DNA of 64,000 nt from Rachicladosporium sp. CCFEE 5018. Lineage: Eukaryota > Ascomycota > Dothideomycetes > Cladosporiales > Cladosporiaceae. Shown here in pieces: positions 1 to 10,434 of this stretch. Position numbers and translations under genes: made by a program. The DNA lies in NCBI GenBank assembly GCA_002077045.2, contig KZ111143.1:1527219-1591218 (forward strand). Reading direction: 5' to 3'. Positions within the stretch are counted from its first letter, which is position 1, and every line of letters begins with the position of its first letter. Below the pieces are notes generated by a model, which ran no database searches, was not told the DNA's origin, and saw nothing but the letters and a program-made list of their open reading frames with translations.

Positions 1-690
1 AGTCCCTCCTTGATCGCGTTGCGAAATGGCACGAGTGCGTTGAGACTCAGCTGCTCTAATGACTCTGTGATAGTGGGTACGTCAAGTGCAGATCCCAGGA
101 ATTCGAGGGAGCCATAGGAAGGGAAGTGCTTGCCCATAGTAGCAAGCCCAGCTTCCTTGTAGCCATTCATTGACGCAATGCCATACGATGACACCTCTTG
201 AGGGTCGTCGCCACTGGTTCGCACTCCAAGGGGCTGGTTGCGAGCATTGGTCAAGACGTCCAGGCATGGTCCGAGGATGATATTGATGCCACATGCTGAG
301 ATCTCCTGCGCAGTAGCTTTCGCGACCTCATATGCTAGCTCGCGGCTACCAGTCGCAGCGAGACCCATGGCAGATGGGTACTGCCGGATGTAGATATCAT
401 CGAAGAGACTGTTAACACCGCCATTCTCCTGATCAATGCCAATGAGCAGAGGTACAGCATGTCCAGCATCATGAGCACATTGCTGGAGCTCCAGCACGAG
501 CTGCGTAGTCTGCTCTGCTGACTTCAAGTTCTTGGCAGTCAGGAGTATCGACCCAATGTGATGCTCCTGGATGAGCTTGCGAATCTGCGGAGTGACGGTA
601 TGGCCTTCAAAGCCCATCATGAACAGCTCACCGAGCATACGGTCGGCATCTTGCCATGCGGCATCCAGAGAGTCCGATCCGAGTGCCATG
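1..690 (-). CDS. GH3 beta-N-acetylglucosaminidase (NagZ-like), 5' part only, copy A
   Basis: Glycoside hydrolase family 3 protein that would release terminal N-acetylglucosamine from chitin-derived or cell-wall oligomers. The frame runs 230 codons from the ATG at 688-690 and leaves the window at its left edge, so only part of the (beta/alpha)8 domain is seen. Visible family marks are the IDQENGGV strand (the ID-x-E-x-G pattern), the NIILGPCLDV strand and a KHFPSYG motif matching the NagZ KHFPG loop. The usual Asp-His pair after that loop is not obvious; the sequence reads LEFLGSALDVP. Upstream codons are open (TTG) but lack an ATG, so 690 is chosen. It is divergent from the GlcNAc-6-phosphate deacetylase, a pairing known from fungal GlcNAc catabolic clusters. 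Confidence 0.85.
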
Positions 691-1410
691 TTGGACGCGC
701 TAGTGCTGACGCGTGACGTGAGCGTCTGCAATGCTGCCGTTGCAGTTGAGTTCTTTAGCTGCAGGTCGTGCTGTCACTGGCGAGCGTAACGTTCCGTTGT
801 CGATGTGCAGATCTCTGGGCAATCAACATGGCTGGCTGATAATCCCAAGATCCACCTTCGATGTAGCAGGAGAATGCTGTCACTGTGGCATTGTATTTGG
901 TACGCCAAACGTCCATCCGTTGCATGAAGCAGGTGTAAGATCGTTAGCAAATTGTTATCCGTCTGTGTGATATGGTCGTGTCGAACAACCTTGGAACGAA
1001 GTATCAAAACTGGCAATCGAAGTGTGAGGTTGCATCCGGGAGCTCGCCTCAAGCTTTGGCCTCCTTCGGTGCATGCGTCGACAACACTGCAGCCTCCCGT
1101 CTTCTTACCCTGTCAACATCGACATTATCTTCCAATGTAACGACCTCGTCACACACAAGGTGAATAGGGCAAGTACGACTGGTGCTCGTCACCATCGCGA
1201 AGACGACACGCCCGCGAGACGTGTCTCGTTGTGAAAGGTAAGTCTATGCTGATCGATCTCATATCTCTATTTTCCTACGCTATATGGCAGTCAAGTACTC
1301 TCGCTTCCCCAAGACCATCGATTACGATCATACACGTGTGAAAGTGGGTGCTGGAGACCAGCGCAGAGAGGAAGCTACGGAGTCAAGATCTCTTCCAAAC
1401 AACGCCCAAA
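691..1410. promoter_or_regulatory. Shared divergent promoter region of GH3 and GlcNAc-6-P deacetylase, copy A
   Basis: A 720-bp head-to-head intergenic region between the GH3 start (690) and the deacetylase ATG (1411). It is conserved almost base for base in copy B (46440-47149). Short open frames here (for example at 952-1163) are not conserved in reading and I do not call them genes. The proximal 5' leader differs by small indels between copies (1330-1390). No binding site can be named with confidence. Confidence 0.5.
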
Positions 1411-2721
1411 ATGCCCGCAGCGATCTCACCAGAACCCGCGAAGAACGGAGTCACGAAGCTCACCGGAGGTCGACTGGTGCGAGGTAACGAATTAGTCGAC
1501 GAAGATCTCTGGATCAGCTCGGTAACCGGCAAGATCCTGAATGGTCAAGAGGCCTTCTACGAACACCACATAACCCCAGACGAAGTCATCAATCTGAAGG
1601 GAAAGATCTTCGCGCCAGGCTTCATCGACCTACAGTTCAATGGCGGCTTCGGCTTTGACTTCAGCACAGTGCCTGACGACATGGCTGAGTATCGCAAGGG
1701 TCTGAATAAGCTGAATCGGAAGCTCGTAAGGACCGGAGTCACTTCGTATCTGCCTACGCTACCGAGCCAGAAGGCAGAGGTCTATCACAAGACGTTGAAG
1801 TACCTTGGACCTTCTGGTGCAGAACGAAACGCACTTCAAGGCGCCGAATCCCTAGGCGCACACTGCGAAGGTCCATTCATCGCCGGCACTAAGTGCGGAA
1901 TCCATAGCCCCTCAGTCCTTCGCACCGCCCCTAACGGCCTCTCCGACATCGAAGCCTGCTACGGTCCCGAGAATTTCTCATCCCAAGAAGACGATACCCG
2001 CTCTCCTATCACGATGATCACCCTCGCCCCCGAACTCCCCGGCATGATGTCCGTCACTCCGTCTCTCGTCGCCCGCGGTATCAAAGTGAGCCTAGGCCAC
2101 ACCGAAGCGACCTACTCCCAGACAACCCTCGCTCTCCAAGCCGGAGCTACGATGCTGACTCACCTCTTCAACGCCATGCGGCCCCTGCACCATCGCGATC
2201 CCGGCCCGTTCGGCACTCTCGGCTCAACCTCCTCTACCATATCACGTCCCTACTTCGGCATAATAGCAGACGGCATACACCTGCACCCCACGACCGTGAA
2301 TCTCGCTTACAACGCCCATCCCTCGGGCTTCATCCTCGTGACCGACGCGATGAAGACTATGGGTCTACCAGACGGGACTTATGATTGGACGAACGGCGAT
2401 AAGTGGGTGAAGAAAGGTGCAGTGCTTACGCGACAAGGCACAGACACCCTCGCTGGGGGCTCTGCGACGCTTGTGGAATGTGCTTCGAATTTCTGGGCTT
2501 GGAGCGGGGCGAGTATCCCTGAGGTCATCAGGGCTGTCACTGCTGCGCCGGCAGAGGTGCTTGGATTGAAGGATGTGAAGGGCACGTTGGATGCGGGTGG
2601 GGATGCAGATCTGGTGGTGCTGGACGTTGTGGAGAGAGACGATGGTACGAAGAGATTCGAAGTCGATCAGGTATGGAAGTTTGGGGTGAAAGTGTACGAT
2701 GTTTTTGACCAAGTGCAATGA
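1411..2721 (+). CDS. N-acetylglucosamine-6-phosphate deacetylase, copy A
   Basis: Cytosolic amidohydrolase that removes acetate from GlcNAc-6-phosphate to give glucosamine-6-phosphate, a committed step of amino-sugar catabolism. The protein has 436 residues, normal for the family, with no intron. Motifs: APGFIDLQ near residue 68, HCEGPF near 151, GHTEAT near 229, HLFNAM near 251 and VTDAM near 310, which supply the metal and substrate ligands; a C-terminal GGDADLV segment is typical of the composite beta-barrel. The ATG at 1411 is chosen because it is shared with copy B; the longer open frame upstream uses GTG and is shifted by an indel between copies. The GH3 neighbour would supply the substrate sugar. 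Copy B is 47150-48460. Confidence 0.94.
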   Translation: MPAAISPEPAKNGVTKLTGGRLVRGNELVDEDLWISSVTGKILNGQEAFYEHHITPDEVINLKGKIFAPGFIDLQFNGGFGFDFSTVPDDMAEYRKGLNKLNRKLVRTGVTSYLPTLPSQKAEVYHKTLKYLGPSGAERNALQGAESLGAHCEGPFIAGTKCGIHSPSVLRTAPNGLSDIEACYGPENFSSQEDDTRSPITMITLAPELPGMMSVTPSLVARGIKVSLGHTEATYSQTTLALQAGATMLTHLFNAMRPLHHRDPGPFGTLGSTSSTISRPYFGIIADGIHLHPTTVNLAYNAHPSGFILVTDAMKTMGLPDGTYDWTNGDKWVKKGAVLTRQGTDTLAGGSATLVECASNFWAWSGASIPEVIRAVTAAPAEVLGLKDVKGTLDAGGDADLVVLDVVERDDGTKRFEVDQVWKFGVKVYDVFDQVQ

Positions 2722-3039
2722 GAATGAAGGAGCCGAGTCGCCCAAGCAGAGCAGGCGGCTTAGACAGAACGGAAGGCGATCAACAAGGGATATAGACTAT
2801 GCTCGCTACGTTGTACAATGATATAGAATGTGATTGCACGAAGTAGTACGCTAAGGCCGTCTCTTGCGCGTAGTGTTCGCTGGCATGTGATGATGACGTT
2901 GGCAAGGCGCGAATCGGGGGTGTCAAACCATTCAGCTGTCTGTTGGCTCTCGATATCCGCCTGACAGCGCTCGACGAACCACTTGTCGTCCAGCACGACG
3001 AGAGGGATGGCTGGATCGCAATAACAGTGCTAGACCACG
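2722..3039. other. Intergenic, deacetylase to ADCK2-like gene, copy A
   Basis: About 320 bp holding the 3' region of the deacetylase and the promoter of the kinase-like gene. The minus-strand open frames at 2760-3076 overlap both and are not conserved as protein between the copies in any useful way; I see no gene. Confidence 0.6.
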
Positions 3040-5176
3040 ATGCGCGCCGCCCTATCCGCCGGTCGAGCCTGCTCAAAGTTCTCTAGCCAAACAGTCCGGC
3101 CCCAGGTCCTAAGACACATCCAGTACTCTCTACACAGCGGGCGAAGCGCACGAGGGTTCTCAAATTGGCAGCAAGCCAGATACATCTTCAGGAAACCACC
3201 ATCAGCAGTCAAGGGAGGCACAGCACTCGCAGCAGCCCTCAGCCCAACAGCCTTTGTCTCGATCAGCCAGGACGATGAGGACGAAGATGGCAAAACAGGG
3301 GAGGAGCGAATGCTAGAAGCTTCGCGGGAAGAGATAGACAACTTTGTGCCAGACTCTTTGCGCGGATCAAAAGGCTTCAGAGTCTCGATATGGCGTTTCT
3401 TCGATCACTGGATAATCGAACCCTTAGCGACAGGTTTCCGCTTCCTCCACTTGGTTTTCATATTCGTCCCAGTCATAGTCACGATCCCGATCATCTACTT
3501 CGGCGGCCGAATACCAACTCGAGACAACGAGCGCGCGGGGACGATATGGTGGTATGGTTTCCTCGTCTCGTCTATGGAGCGCGCAGGCGCGGCGTTCATC
3601 AAGCTCGGACAATGGGCGGCGAGTAGGACGGACATCTTCCCTACGGAGATGTGCGCCATCATGTCTTCATTGCACTCCAACGCGCCGGCGCACTCGCTGA
3701 AGGTTACGAAGCAGACGATCGAGAAGGCGTTCAAGAGGAAGTTCGAGGAGATCTTTGAGGAGTTTCAGGAGACGCCGTTGGGTGTTGGGGCGATTGCGCA
3801 GGTCTACAAAGCGAAGCTGAAGCCGGATATGCATATGGTGGACGAGTCGGATGTGCTTGAGCCGCAGACACTACGGCAAAGGGCCATGAAGACGGTAGAT
3901 CCGTTGCTGAAGAGCACGCCGCAGCGAGTGCCATCAAACTACGTTGCTATTAAAGTGCTGCACCCGAACATCGAGCGAGTAGTCCGGCGAGATCTGAAAA
4001 TCATGGCCTTCTTCGCGAGCATCATCAACGCAATCCCCACAATGGAATGGCTCTCCTTCCCCGACGAAGTCCAGCAATTCGGCGAAATGATGCGCCTACA
4101 ACTAGATATGCGCATCGAGTCCGCGAACCTCACCATCTTCCGCAAGAACTTCCGCAGTAGGAGCACGGCCTGGTTCCCCTATCCTTACAGCCAGTACACA
4201 ACCCGGCAAGTAATGGTGGAAGAATTCGCAACGGGTATACCACTGGAAGACTTCCTCCAGAATGGCGGCGGCGTCTTTCAAAAAGAGATCGCAGATGAAG
4301 GACTAGATGCTTTCTTACACATGCTCCTGATCGATAATTTCATCCACGCCGACCTCCACCCAGGGAACATAATGGTCCGCTTCTACAAGCCCGTCGACGT
4401 GCGGAAACACCTCCCCAGCATTCGCCGACGAGCCGAACCCCTGCCAGAAGAGTCCAAAGACGTCACAGAGGAGGTCCTCCAGCGTCTCCGCCCCCACCGC
4501 GGCGCGAAAGACACCTGGACATCCACTCTCGCGCAGATCGAACACGAAGGCTACCGGCCCCAACTCATATTCATCGACGCCGGACTCGTCACGGAACTCA
4601 ACCACCAAAACCGCGACAACTTCCTTGACCTCTTCAAAGCCATCGCCGAGTTCGACGGGTACAAAGCCGGACACTTGATGGTTCAGCGCTGTCGGCAGCC
4701 AGACGCGGTCATTGACGGGGAAGTATTTGCGCTGAGGATGCAGCATTTGGTTCTTGGGGTAAAGAGCCAAACGTTCGCGTTGGGGAATATAAAGATTGGG
4801 GATATTTTGAATGAGGTGCTTGATATGGTCAGGGGACATCATGTGCGACTCGAGGGGGATTTCGTGAACGTTGTGCTCAGCATATTACTGCTGGAAGGTA
4901 TTGGGCGGTCATTGGATCCGGAGTTGGATTTGTTCTCTGGGTAAGTCCACCTGACCTCCAGACATGTTCTGCGTTGCACATGTTAACTCTACCCACAGTG
5001 CTCTACCGATCCTCCGCCAGCTCGGGACGAAGGGCTCAACGGCAGAGATGCTGCGATCTGGGGACCTTTCTATGCTGAAAGTATGGGTCGGGCTAGAGAC
5101 GCGGAAGTTCCTCCAAGCCAGCGTGGAGAGCGTGGAGTTGTGCGTCAAAGCCGATCAGCTGTCGCCGAATATATAG
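3040..5176 (+). CDS. ABC1/ADCK (UbiB) family mitochondrial protein, ADCK2/Cqd1-like, copy A
   Basis: Atypical kinase of the UbiB family in mitochondria; the closest named relatives by layout are human ADCK2 and yeast Cqd1, linked to coenzyme Q and lipid homeostasis. Two exons, 3040-4940 and 4999-5176, with a 58-bp intron (GTAAGT, branch TTAAC, CACAG), give 692 residues. The N-terminus is rich in Arg/Ser/Ala and lacks early acidic residues, as in a matrix presequence; hydrophobic segments follow around residues 125-155. Family marks: KLGQ near residue 187, GVGAIAQVY in place of the nucleotide loop, VAIKVLHP, HADLHPGN near 436 and the metal-binding DAGL. The first exon alone reads into a stop just inside the intron, so the splice adds the conserved 59-residue C-terminus. 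Confidence 0.92.
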
Positions 5177-5754
5177 AAGGATAGAGTATATCCACTCTGC
5201 TCTCGAAGCGTCCGCGAGTCATGTCCACGAGTACCTTAACTCGATGCTCCACTTGTAGACGCTTTTCATTGACACTTTGCCATTGAACTGAGATTCTCCA
5301 TTTTCCAGCACTGGACGGTGTACATGATAAAGCATCTTGTTCTCATCAGTAAAGCAGAATCCGGCAATAAAGCTCGTTGTTGCTTCTTTGACTTCGGTCA
5401 AGCCGTGAGTCCAGACCATTACAAGCTCTAATCGCGTGCTTGAGCTTATCATGCTTGCCGATAGCTCCGCCAGTGGAAACTTTACTTTGCGCAACCCTGC
5501 AAGTTCATCCACGACGCTTCACCCAAGTAGGTCTACTTCGACGATGATGATGCAGCCCTAGCGGAGCTCGAAATGTAAGTCAATGGCAGTCGTGCAGGAA
5601 AGTACACAAGTTCTCCCTTCCTTTCCTACGTCTCATTGTCAAAGCATTATTTCCTCTCTCCGGTACTCTATGACCACGTCCAGCTACAGCAGCATCAGCT
5701 ACATGACCATTACCACAGCGCAATACTTCTGGCGACCCAGCTCCTCCCGCGAAA
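5177..5754. other. Intergenic, copy A
   Basis: About 580 bp between the kinase-like gene and the Atg22-like gene. It contains the promoter of the latter, including pyrimidine-rich stretches. Parts are clearly more diverged from copy B (50916-51464) than the flanking genes. I see no gene. Confidence 0.6.
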
Positions 5755-7485
5755 ATGGCAGCACCTGATCCGGGTCTCGCGCCGCTCACTGCACCGGCAG
5801 TAGACCCTCACAAAGGCTCCATAGCTGCCAAACAAGACGGCGAAATCATTCTCGACGACGAACGCCCCGTCGCGCCCGACCAATTCGACGAGCGCTTCGA
5901 GACAGGCAAATACGAGCTCTGGGCCTATTACGCCTACTACATCGGCAAGAACGGGCTCACGCTCTTCAACTTCGCGCCCACGGCGGCGCAGAACCTGCTG
6001 TATCAATATGCCGAGCTGATTGGCGGGGCGGATAACGACATAGTGCATTTCGCCGGCTCCGACAGGACGATAAATTCCGTGGTGCTGCTGTGCAATGGCA
6101 TGGCGTTTGCAATCCAGATTGTGATATTCCTCATCCTTGGGAGCTACGCGGATTTCGGGACGTTCAGGCCGAACATTCTGATTGTGCTGAGTATTATTGC
6201 GTTCGCCATCGGCTTCGCGTGGCTGGGCGTGCATACGGAGGAGAAATGGCAGACTGGTCTTGGACTGTACATTGTGGGTCTGATAGCCTACCAGCTATGC
6301 CTGACGTACTGGACTGCGGCGTTCCCGGGGCTGGCGCGGAATACAAGAGAGCTGCGGCAGAGCGCGCAGGCATTTGAAGAGGGGAGCATAACGAGAGACC
6401 AGTACGATTTCGCGGACAGCATGAAGAGGAACGAGCTGAGCAACGTGGCGTTCTATATCCAGTCGCTGGGCGAGATCGTGATTCTGGCGATTATCGTGGG
6501 AGTGCTGTTTTGGCTGGATGTGAATGCCAGTGTGGCGAATAACAACTGGGGCTTGTCGGTGCTGATTGCTTTCGCGACTGGGTGTTGGGTGCTGCTAGCG
6601 TTGCCTTGGTTCTTCTTGGAGAAGCGACGGCCGGGCCAGGATCCGGGAATGAACATTGTGATCGCTGGGTTTTGGCAATTGCGGAGCGCGGTGACGCAAA
6701 TCTGGCAATTGAGGCAGAGTCTCTTTTACCTCATCGGTCAGTCGCCTTGGCCTGCCCACACATACTACCCTCACAGCACTGATAAAGCACAGGCTACTTC
6801 CTCCTCGGCGACTCCCTGAACACGACCGTAACCGTCATCGCCACACTGCAGAACTCCATCGTAGCCTACAACACGCTGCAACTCACCTACCTCCTCTTAG
6901 TCGGTATCGCTACGCAAGCCATCGGAATCTGGACATTTTGGCACATCCAGAAGCGCTACCGGCTCTCGACAAAAACGATGTTCAACGCCATAGCCGTGGG
7001 TATCATCCTACTCGACGGCTGGGGTATGATTGGTATTTGGACTAACAAATTCGGCTTCCACAACCTTTGGGAGGTGTGGGTGTACCAAGTCTTCTACGGG
7101 CTTTTCGTAAGTTCTCGCTTCCCATCTGCTTACTAGAATGTGCAGGGCTGACTGAATGCTGTAGGTATGCCCCTGGTACAGCTACTCCCAGACCATGATC
7201 TCGGAAGTCACGCCGCGCGGCAAGGAGTTCCTCTTCTTCTCGCTCTTCTCCATCATTGGCAAGACGAGCAGCTTCATTGGGCCGCTCGTGAGCTCTGCCA
7301 TCATCGATGCGAGTCCGAGCAAAAATAACAGCACGCCTTTCTACTTCTTGTTTGGGCTGAGTCTGGCGAGCTTCTTGTTTCTGCTGTTCTTCGTGGATCT
7401 GAAGAAGAGTCGCATCGAGCAGCAGGCGTTTTTGGAGAGGGAAGCGGAGAAGAAGAAGAGGTTGGGCAGGGATGAAGTGAGTTAG
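5755..7485 (+). CDS. ATG22: Autophagy-related protein 22-like vacuolar MFS transporter, copy A
   Basis: Polytopic membrane protein of the Atg22 family, which exports amino acids from the vacuole after autophagic breakdown. Three exons: 5755-6736, 6793-7106 and 7165-7485, total 538 residues. The introns (56 and 58 bp) start GTCAGT and GTAAGT and end CACAG and TGTAG; both are needed to restore frame. The N-terminus is hydrophilic (about 55 residues), followed by ELWAYYAYYIG and FNFAPTAAQ, typical of the first Atg22 helix, then many hydrophobic helices. A long loop with TRDQYDFADSMKRNELSN separates the halves. The C-terminus is a lysine-rich cytosolic tail. Copy B (51465-53194) has identical gene structure. 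Confidence 0.92.
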
Positions 7486-7871
7486 GACTCGAGTAGGTAG
7501 CGGTCACGGTCGCTTATGGCTCCTGTACCTTCATGAATATCTGGGTCATGCCACGAGTATATGTCGAAGCAGGAGTGCTTCTATGCTCAGGTGCTGGCTC
7601 AGTAAAACTAGACCACACAGCACGCGACTCGGAGCTCCCTACGTCATTGTGCATGTGAAGTTCTCCCGTTCTGGCCGTACACGTACAAAGTAATAGCCGA
7701 CAACATCAGCCCAAAATCAATGCATGTGTTGCTCTCAACGTGATCTCAGGCTATCACAGGAATTACGTGGTCATCCATATACACCAGCGCAATGTTCACC
7801 TGAGCATTCCTCCATCTCCCGCTCTTCTCGCTCCCCTCATCTCAGGAAGCCCCCAGGGCACCCCCGAGATC
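7486..7871. other. Intergenic with left inversion breakpoint, copy A
   Basis: Spans the end of the Atg22-like gene and the Nca2 start. Homology with copy B switches here from the collinear flank to the inverted block (about 7500-7800). The open frame continues upstream of the Nca2 ATG with a GTG, but that part is not conserved in copy B. No transposon-like repeat was recognised at the junction. Confidence 0.55.
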
Positions 7872-9902
7872 ATGACATTTGTAGCAGACCACTGCCGGCG
7901 TATCGACGCGCAGCTAGACCGTCTCCAGCTCGCAGACCTCCCCTCAGCTTCTTCCGCCGCGTCTGATCGTAAAGTCGAGCTCTTTGCAGCGGAAGAAGAG
8001 GGCCACACTCCGACGATACCCGCCCGAGTCCTGGCCTTGCAGGCCGCCGTCAGAGCCCTGTCGACAGGCTACTCCGCGAAACGAGCTCTACTGTACCCGG
8101 CGCAGATCCAGCTCGCGCTGTCGGCGGTATCGCCGTTAGAGGAGGCTACCGCCAGCGTGACAACGAAGGGAGGGAGTCGTGAGGTGGAACGAGAGCTCGA
8201 ATGGCTACTTGTAGCGAAGGCGACGACGCAAGTCTACGGTCTTGCTCTCGACCGCATACTGAACCAGAGCGTAGCACTAGCAGACGACATATGGTACTGG
8301 GACGAAGTGCTCGGATCACGGCGCTACACAGCTCTGTATAGCTTACAGACTTCACCTCAGCGGTTCTGGCATTGGGGTCACGTGGTGTGGGCGGATGTGA
8401 GACAGCGGAGTGAAGACTTCAGCATCGCAGGCGCGAGAGAAGATGCGCAGGAGTCAGTCACGAAGCAATGGCAGCAGTTCTACGGACTTGTCCGGAGGGT
8501 GATTAGAGAGAAGAGTATAGCGGAGGTGCAGAAGCAGGCGCTGAGCCCGGTGACGAGGATACGGAGTGAGGTGCGCCGGAAACAGAGTGCGCTCAAGAAA
8601 GTAAGATTAAGACACGCCAACGCACTGGGAGTGCTGCTAGGCGAAGGTCTTGCGAATGAGAGCGCACATGGTGGCGGATTAGCTTCACCAAGTACACAGG
8701 ATGTGCAGACGAAGTGGAAGAGCTCGGTCGCGAGGAATGTCGCATTGATGGAGGCGGTGCTTGCAAAGGCTGGAGATGTGGAGACGCCGGTGGACAGGTT
8801 CGATGCTGCGATTGCAGAGCTGACTGAAGATGATCCGTTGTACGATGGCGAGATACTGGAGCTCAATGCAGGGAACGATGCGAGCGGTATCGCTCCGCAG
8901 GCAGTGGCAGAAAGACTCAGTCGAGTACTGGCGCTCGCACTACCACAATACACCGAAAGCTCAGCCCTCGCAGTTCGCAACCACGGCAAGCCCTCCCGCC
9001 TGGTTCGATACTGGCTCCCTCTCACAGTCGGCCTCCTATCCTCAACGACCATCCTGCGCCTAGTCGCAAACCGACAAGCCGAGATCCTGCAATGGATTCA
9101 AGACTTCGGCACAACAACCCTCGACTTCTTCCAGAACTGGGTTCTCGAACCCACGAAGAAAGTCCTCTCCACAATTCGCCACGACGAAGGCTCCGAAGTA
9201 AGCATCATGTCCAAACGGTCGCTAGAAGGCGACCGCGAAAGCCTCGAGCGCATGGTCGTGGACTTCGCCGTCGACAACCCGGCGAACGCCACGGGCTCCT
9301 CTGCACGTATGACCGAGACCGAGATCGCTGACCTCCGCCTTAAAGTCCGCGAAGGCGACCTGACTCCTGTACTGAAAGCTTATGAGAAGGATCTACAGAG
9401 CCCGTTCATGGGTACCATCCGCGGCAACCTCATCCGCGCTCTCCTAATCCAAGTCCAGAAAACAAAAGTCGACGTCGAAGTCGCGATCGGCGGGATCGAC
9501 TCCCTGCTCAAATCCCAAGAGCTAGTCTTCGGCTTCATCGGCCTCACGCCCGGATTGCTAATAACCTACTACCTCACCTCCTGGCTCCGCACGTCCTTCA
9601 GCAATAAGCACAGTCTCCGCTCCTCTGGCAAGAAGGGTAAGATGCTCCGTCAACTCCGCAACATCGATCGCATATTGTCGAACAGCCAGCCGACAGAGTT
9701 TGGCGAGCTGTACTACAAAGACCAGGGGCTGTTGTTGTGTGAAGCGCATGTGCTACGGCAGGAAGCTGGCAGGTTGATGCCGACGCAGGTTTTGAGGGAG
9801 TTTGGGGAGGATCTTGAAGAGGTTTGTGATGTGAGGAGTGGGGTTGAGAGGCAGACGAAGGGAGTTGAGAGGATTAGGTGGGCCTATGGGGGCAACTTTT
9901 AA
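7872..9902 (+). CDS. NCA2: Nuclear control of ATPase protein 2 (Nca2) family, copy A
   Basis: Mitochondrial membrane protein of the Nca2 family; in yeast it affects expression of the mitochondrially encoded Atp6/Atp8 subunits. Single exon, 676 residues from the ATG at 7872 (MTFVADHC), the first ATG shared by both copies. A hydrophobic segment follows LVRYWLPLTVGLLSS near residue 380, and a second lies at GLTPGLLITYYLTSWLR near residue 570, giving two probable membrane anchors as in the family. Between them lies a basic/acidic helical stretch and the conserved LRALLIQVQKTKVDVE segment. In copy A it is on the plus strand; the counterpart (56129-58159) is on the minus strand because of the inversion. 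Identification rests on overall pattern; the local function is inferred from yeast. Confidence 0.88.
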   Translation: MTFVADHCRRIDAQLDRLQLADLPSASSAASDRKVELFAAEEEGHTPTIPARVLALQAAVRALSTGYSAKRALLYPAQIQLALSAVSPLEEATASVTTKGGSREVERELEWLLVAKATTQVYGLALDRILNQSVALADDIWYWDEVLGSRRYTALYSLQTSPQRFWHWGHVVWADVRQRSEDFSIAGAREDAQESVTKQWQQFYGLVRRVIREKSIAEVQKQALSPVTRIRSEVRRKQSALKKVRLRHANALGVLLGEGLANESAHGGGLASPSTQDVQTKWKSSVARNVALMEAVLAKAGDVETPVDRFDAAIAELTEDDPLYDGEILELNAGNDASGIAPQAVAERLSRVLALALPQYTESSALAVRNHGKPSRLVRYWLPLTVGLLSSTTILRLVANRQAEILQWIQDFGTTTLDFFQNWVLEPTKKVLSTIRHDEGSEVSIMSKRSLEGDRESLERMVVDFAVDNPANATGSSARMTETEIADLRLKVREGDLTPVLKAYEKDLQSPFMGTIRGNLIRALLIQVQKTKVDVEVAIGGIDSLLKSQELVFGFIGLTPGLLITYYLTSWLRTSFSNKHSLRSSGKKGKMLRQLRNIDRILSNSQPTEFGELYYKDQGLLLCEAHVLRQEAGRLMPTQVLREFGEDLEEVCDVRSGVERQTKGVERIRWAYGGNF

Positions 9903-10434
9903 GGTGCGTATGTTGCTGGAGGTACTGGAAAGATGCACATTGTAATCCGTTTGTCGAAACCAACCTGGACGCAAGCCTTTGCGTTGCGGCGGTCTGGGCA
10001 GTACTGTGGAGCCGTCCAGCTGCTTTGTCATCCGGGCCCACTTAGACGCCTTATTGCAACAGTCGACTTCGCTATGCGAGTACTAAGCTGAATCTTTAAG
10101 GGCTTGCAGAAAGGGACACCGCTGAAGCTTGGTCTTGGCTGCTAGACTCGATTAGGCAGGCGAGGCTGGAACGACATCAAGGATTCTGCCCAATATCTGA
10201 ATTATATACTCAGGACACGCAGCCGACTGCTTCTCGAGAGGTACACAACTACACAGTCGAGATACCGGTGTGACTCCACCCAACCTGGCTCACGAGGAGA
10301 AAGCACTTCTACCACTACCGGACTTTCTCGTTGGCAACTTCACCCTGGCGTAAGAGTCTCGGTCCAAGCTATAGTCCTTTCCTGCCCTCTGCGATACTAC
10401 CCTCTGCGAAGACAGGCCTTACCACTCTCTCGCA
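9903..10434. other. Intergenic between Nca2 and GNAT remnant, copy A
   Basis: About 530 bp, conserved (inverted) at 55514-56128 in copy B. It holds the Nca2 3' region and the GNAT promoter. I see no further gene. Confidence 0.6.

Noticed and set aside
4315..4842. 175-codon minus-strand frame in the ADCK2-like gene, also present in copy B
   Set aside because: Its conservation is explained by conservation of the sense gene; it has no start context or family features of its own.
5710..6234. 174-codon minus-strand frame over the Atg22-like gene (and 51423-51944 in copy B)
   Set aside because: Shadow of exon 1; the copies differ at many positions as expected for the unconstrained strand.
6793..6819. 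Reading the Atg22-like exon 1 frame through to 6819 as the true C-terminus
   Set aside because: It runs through the intron; the spliced form restores the conserved membrane helices.
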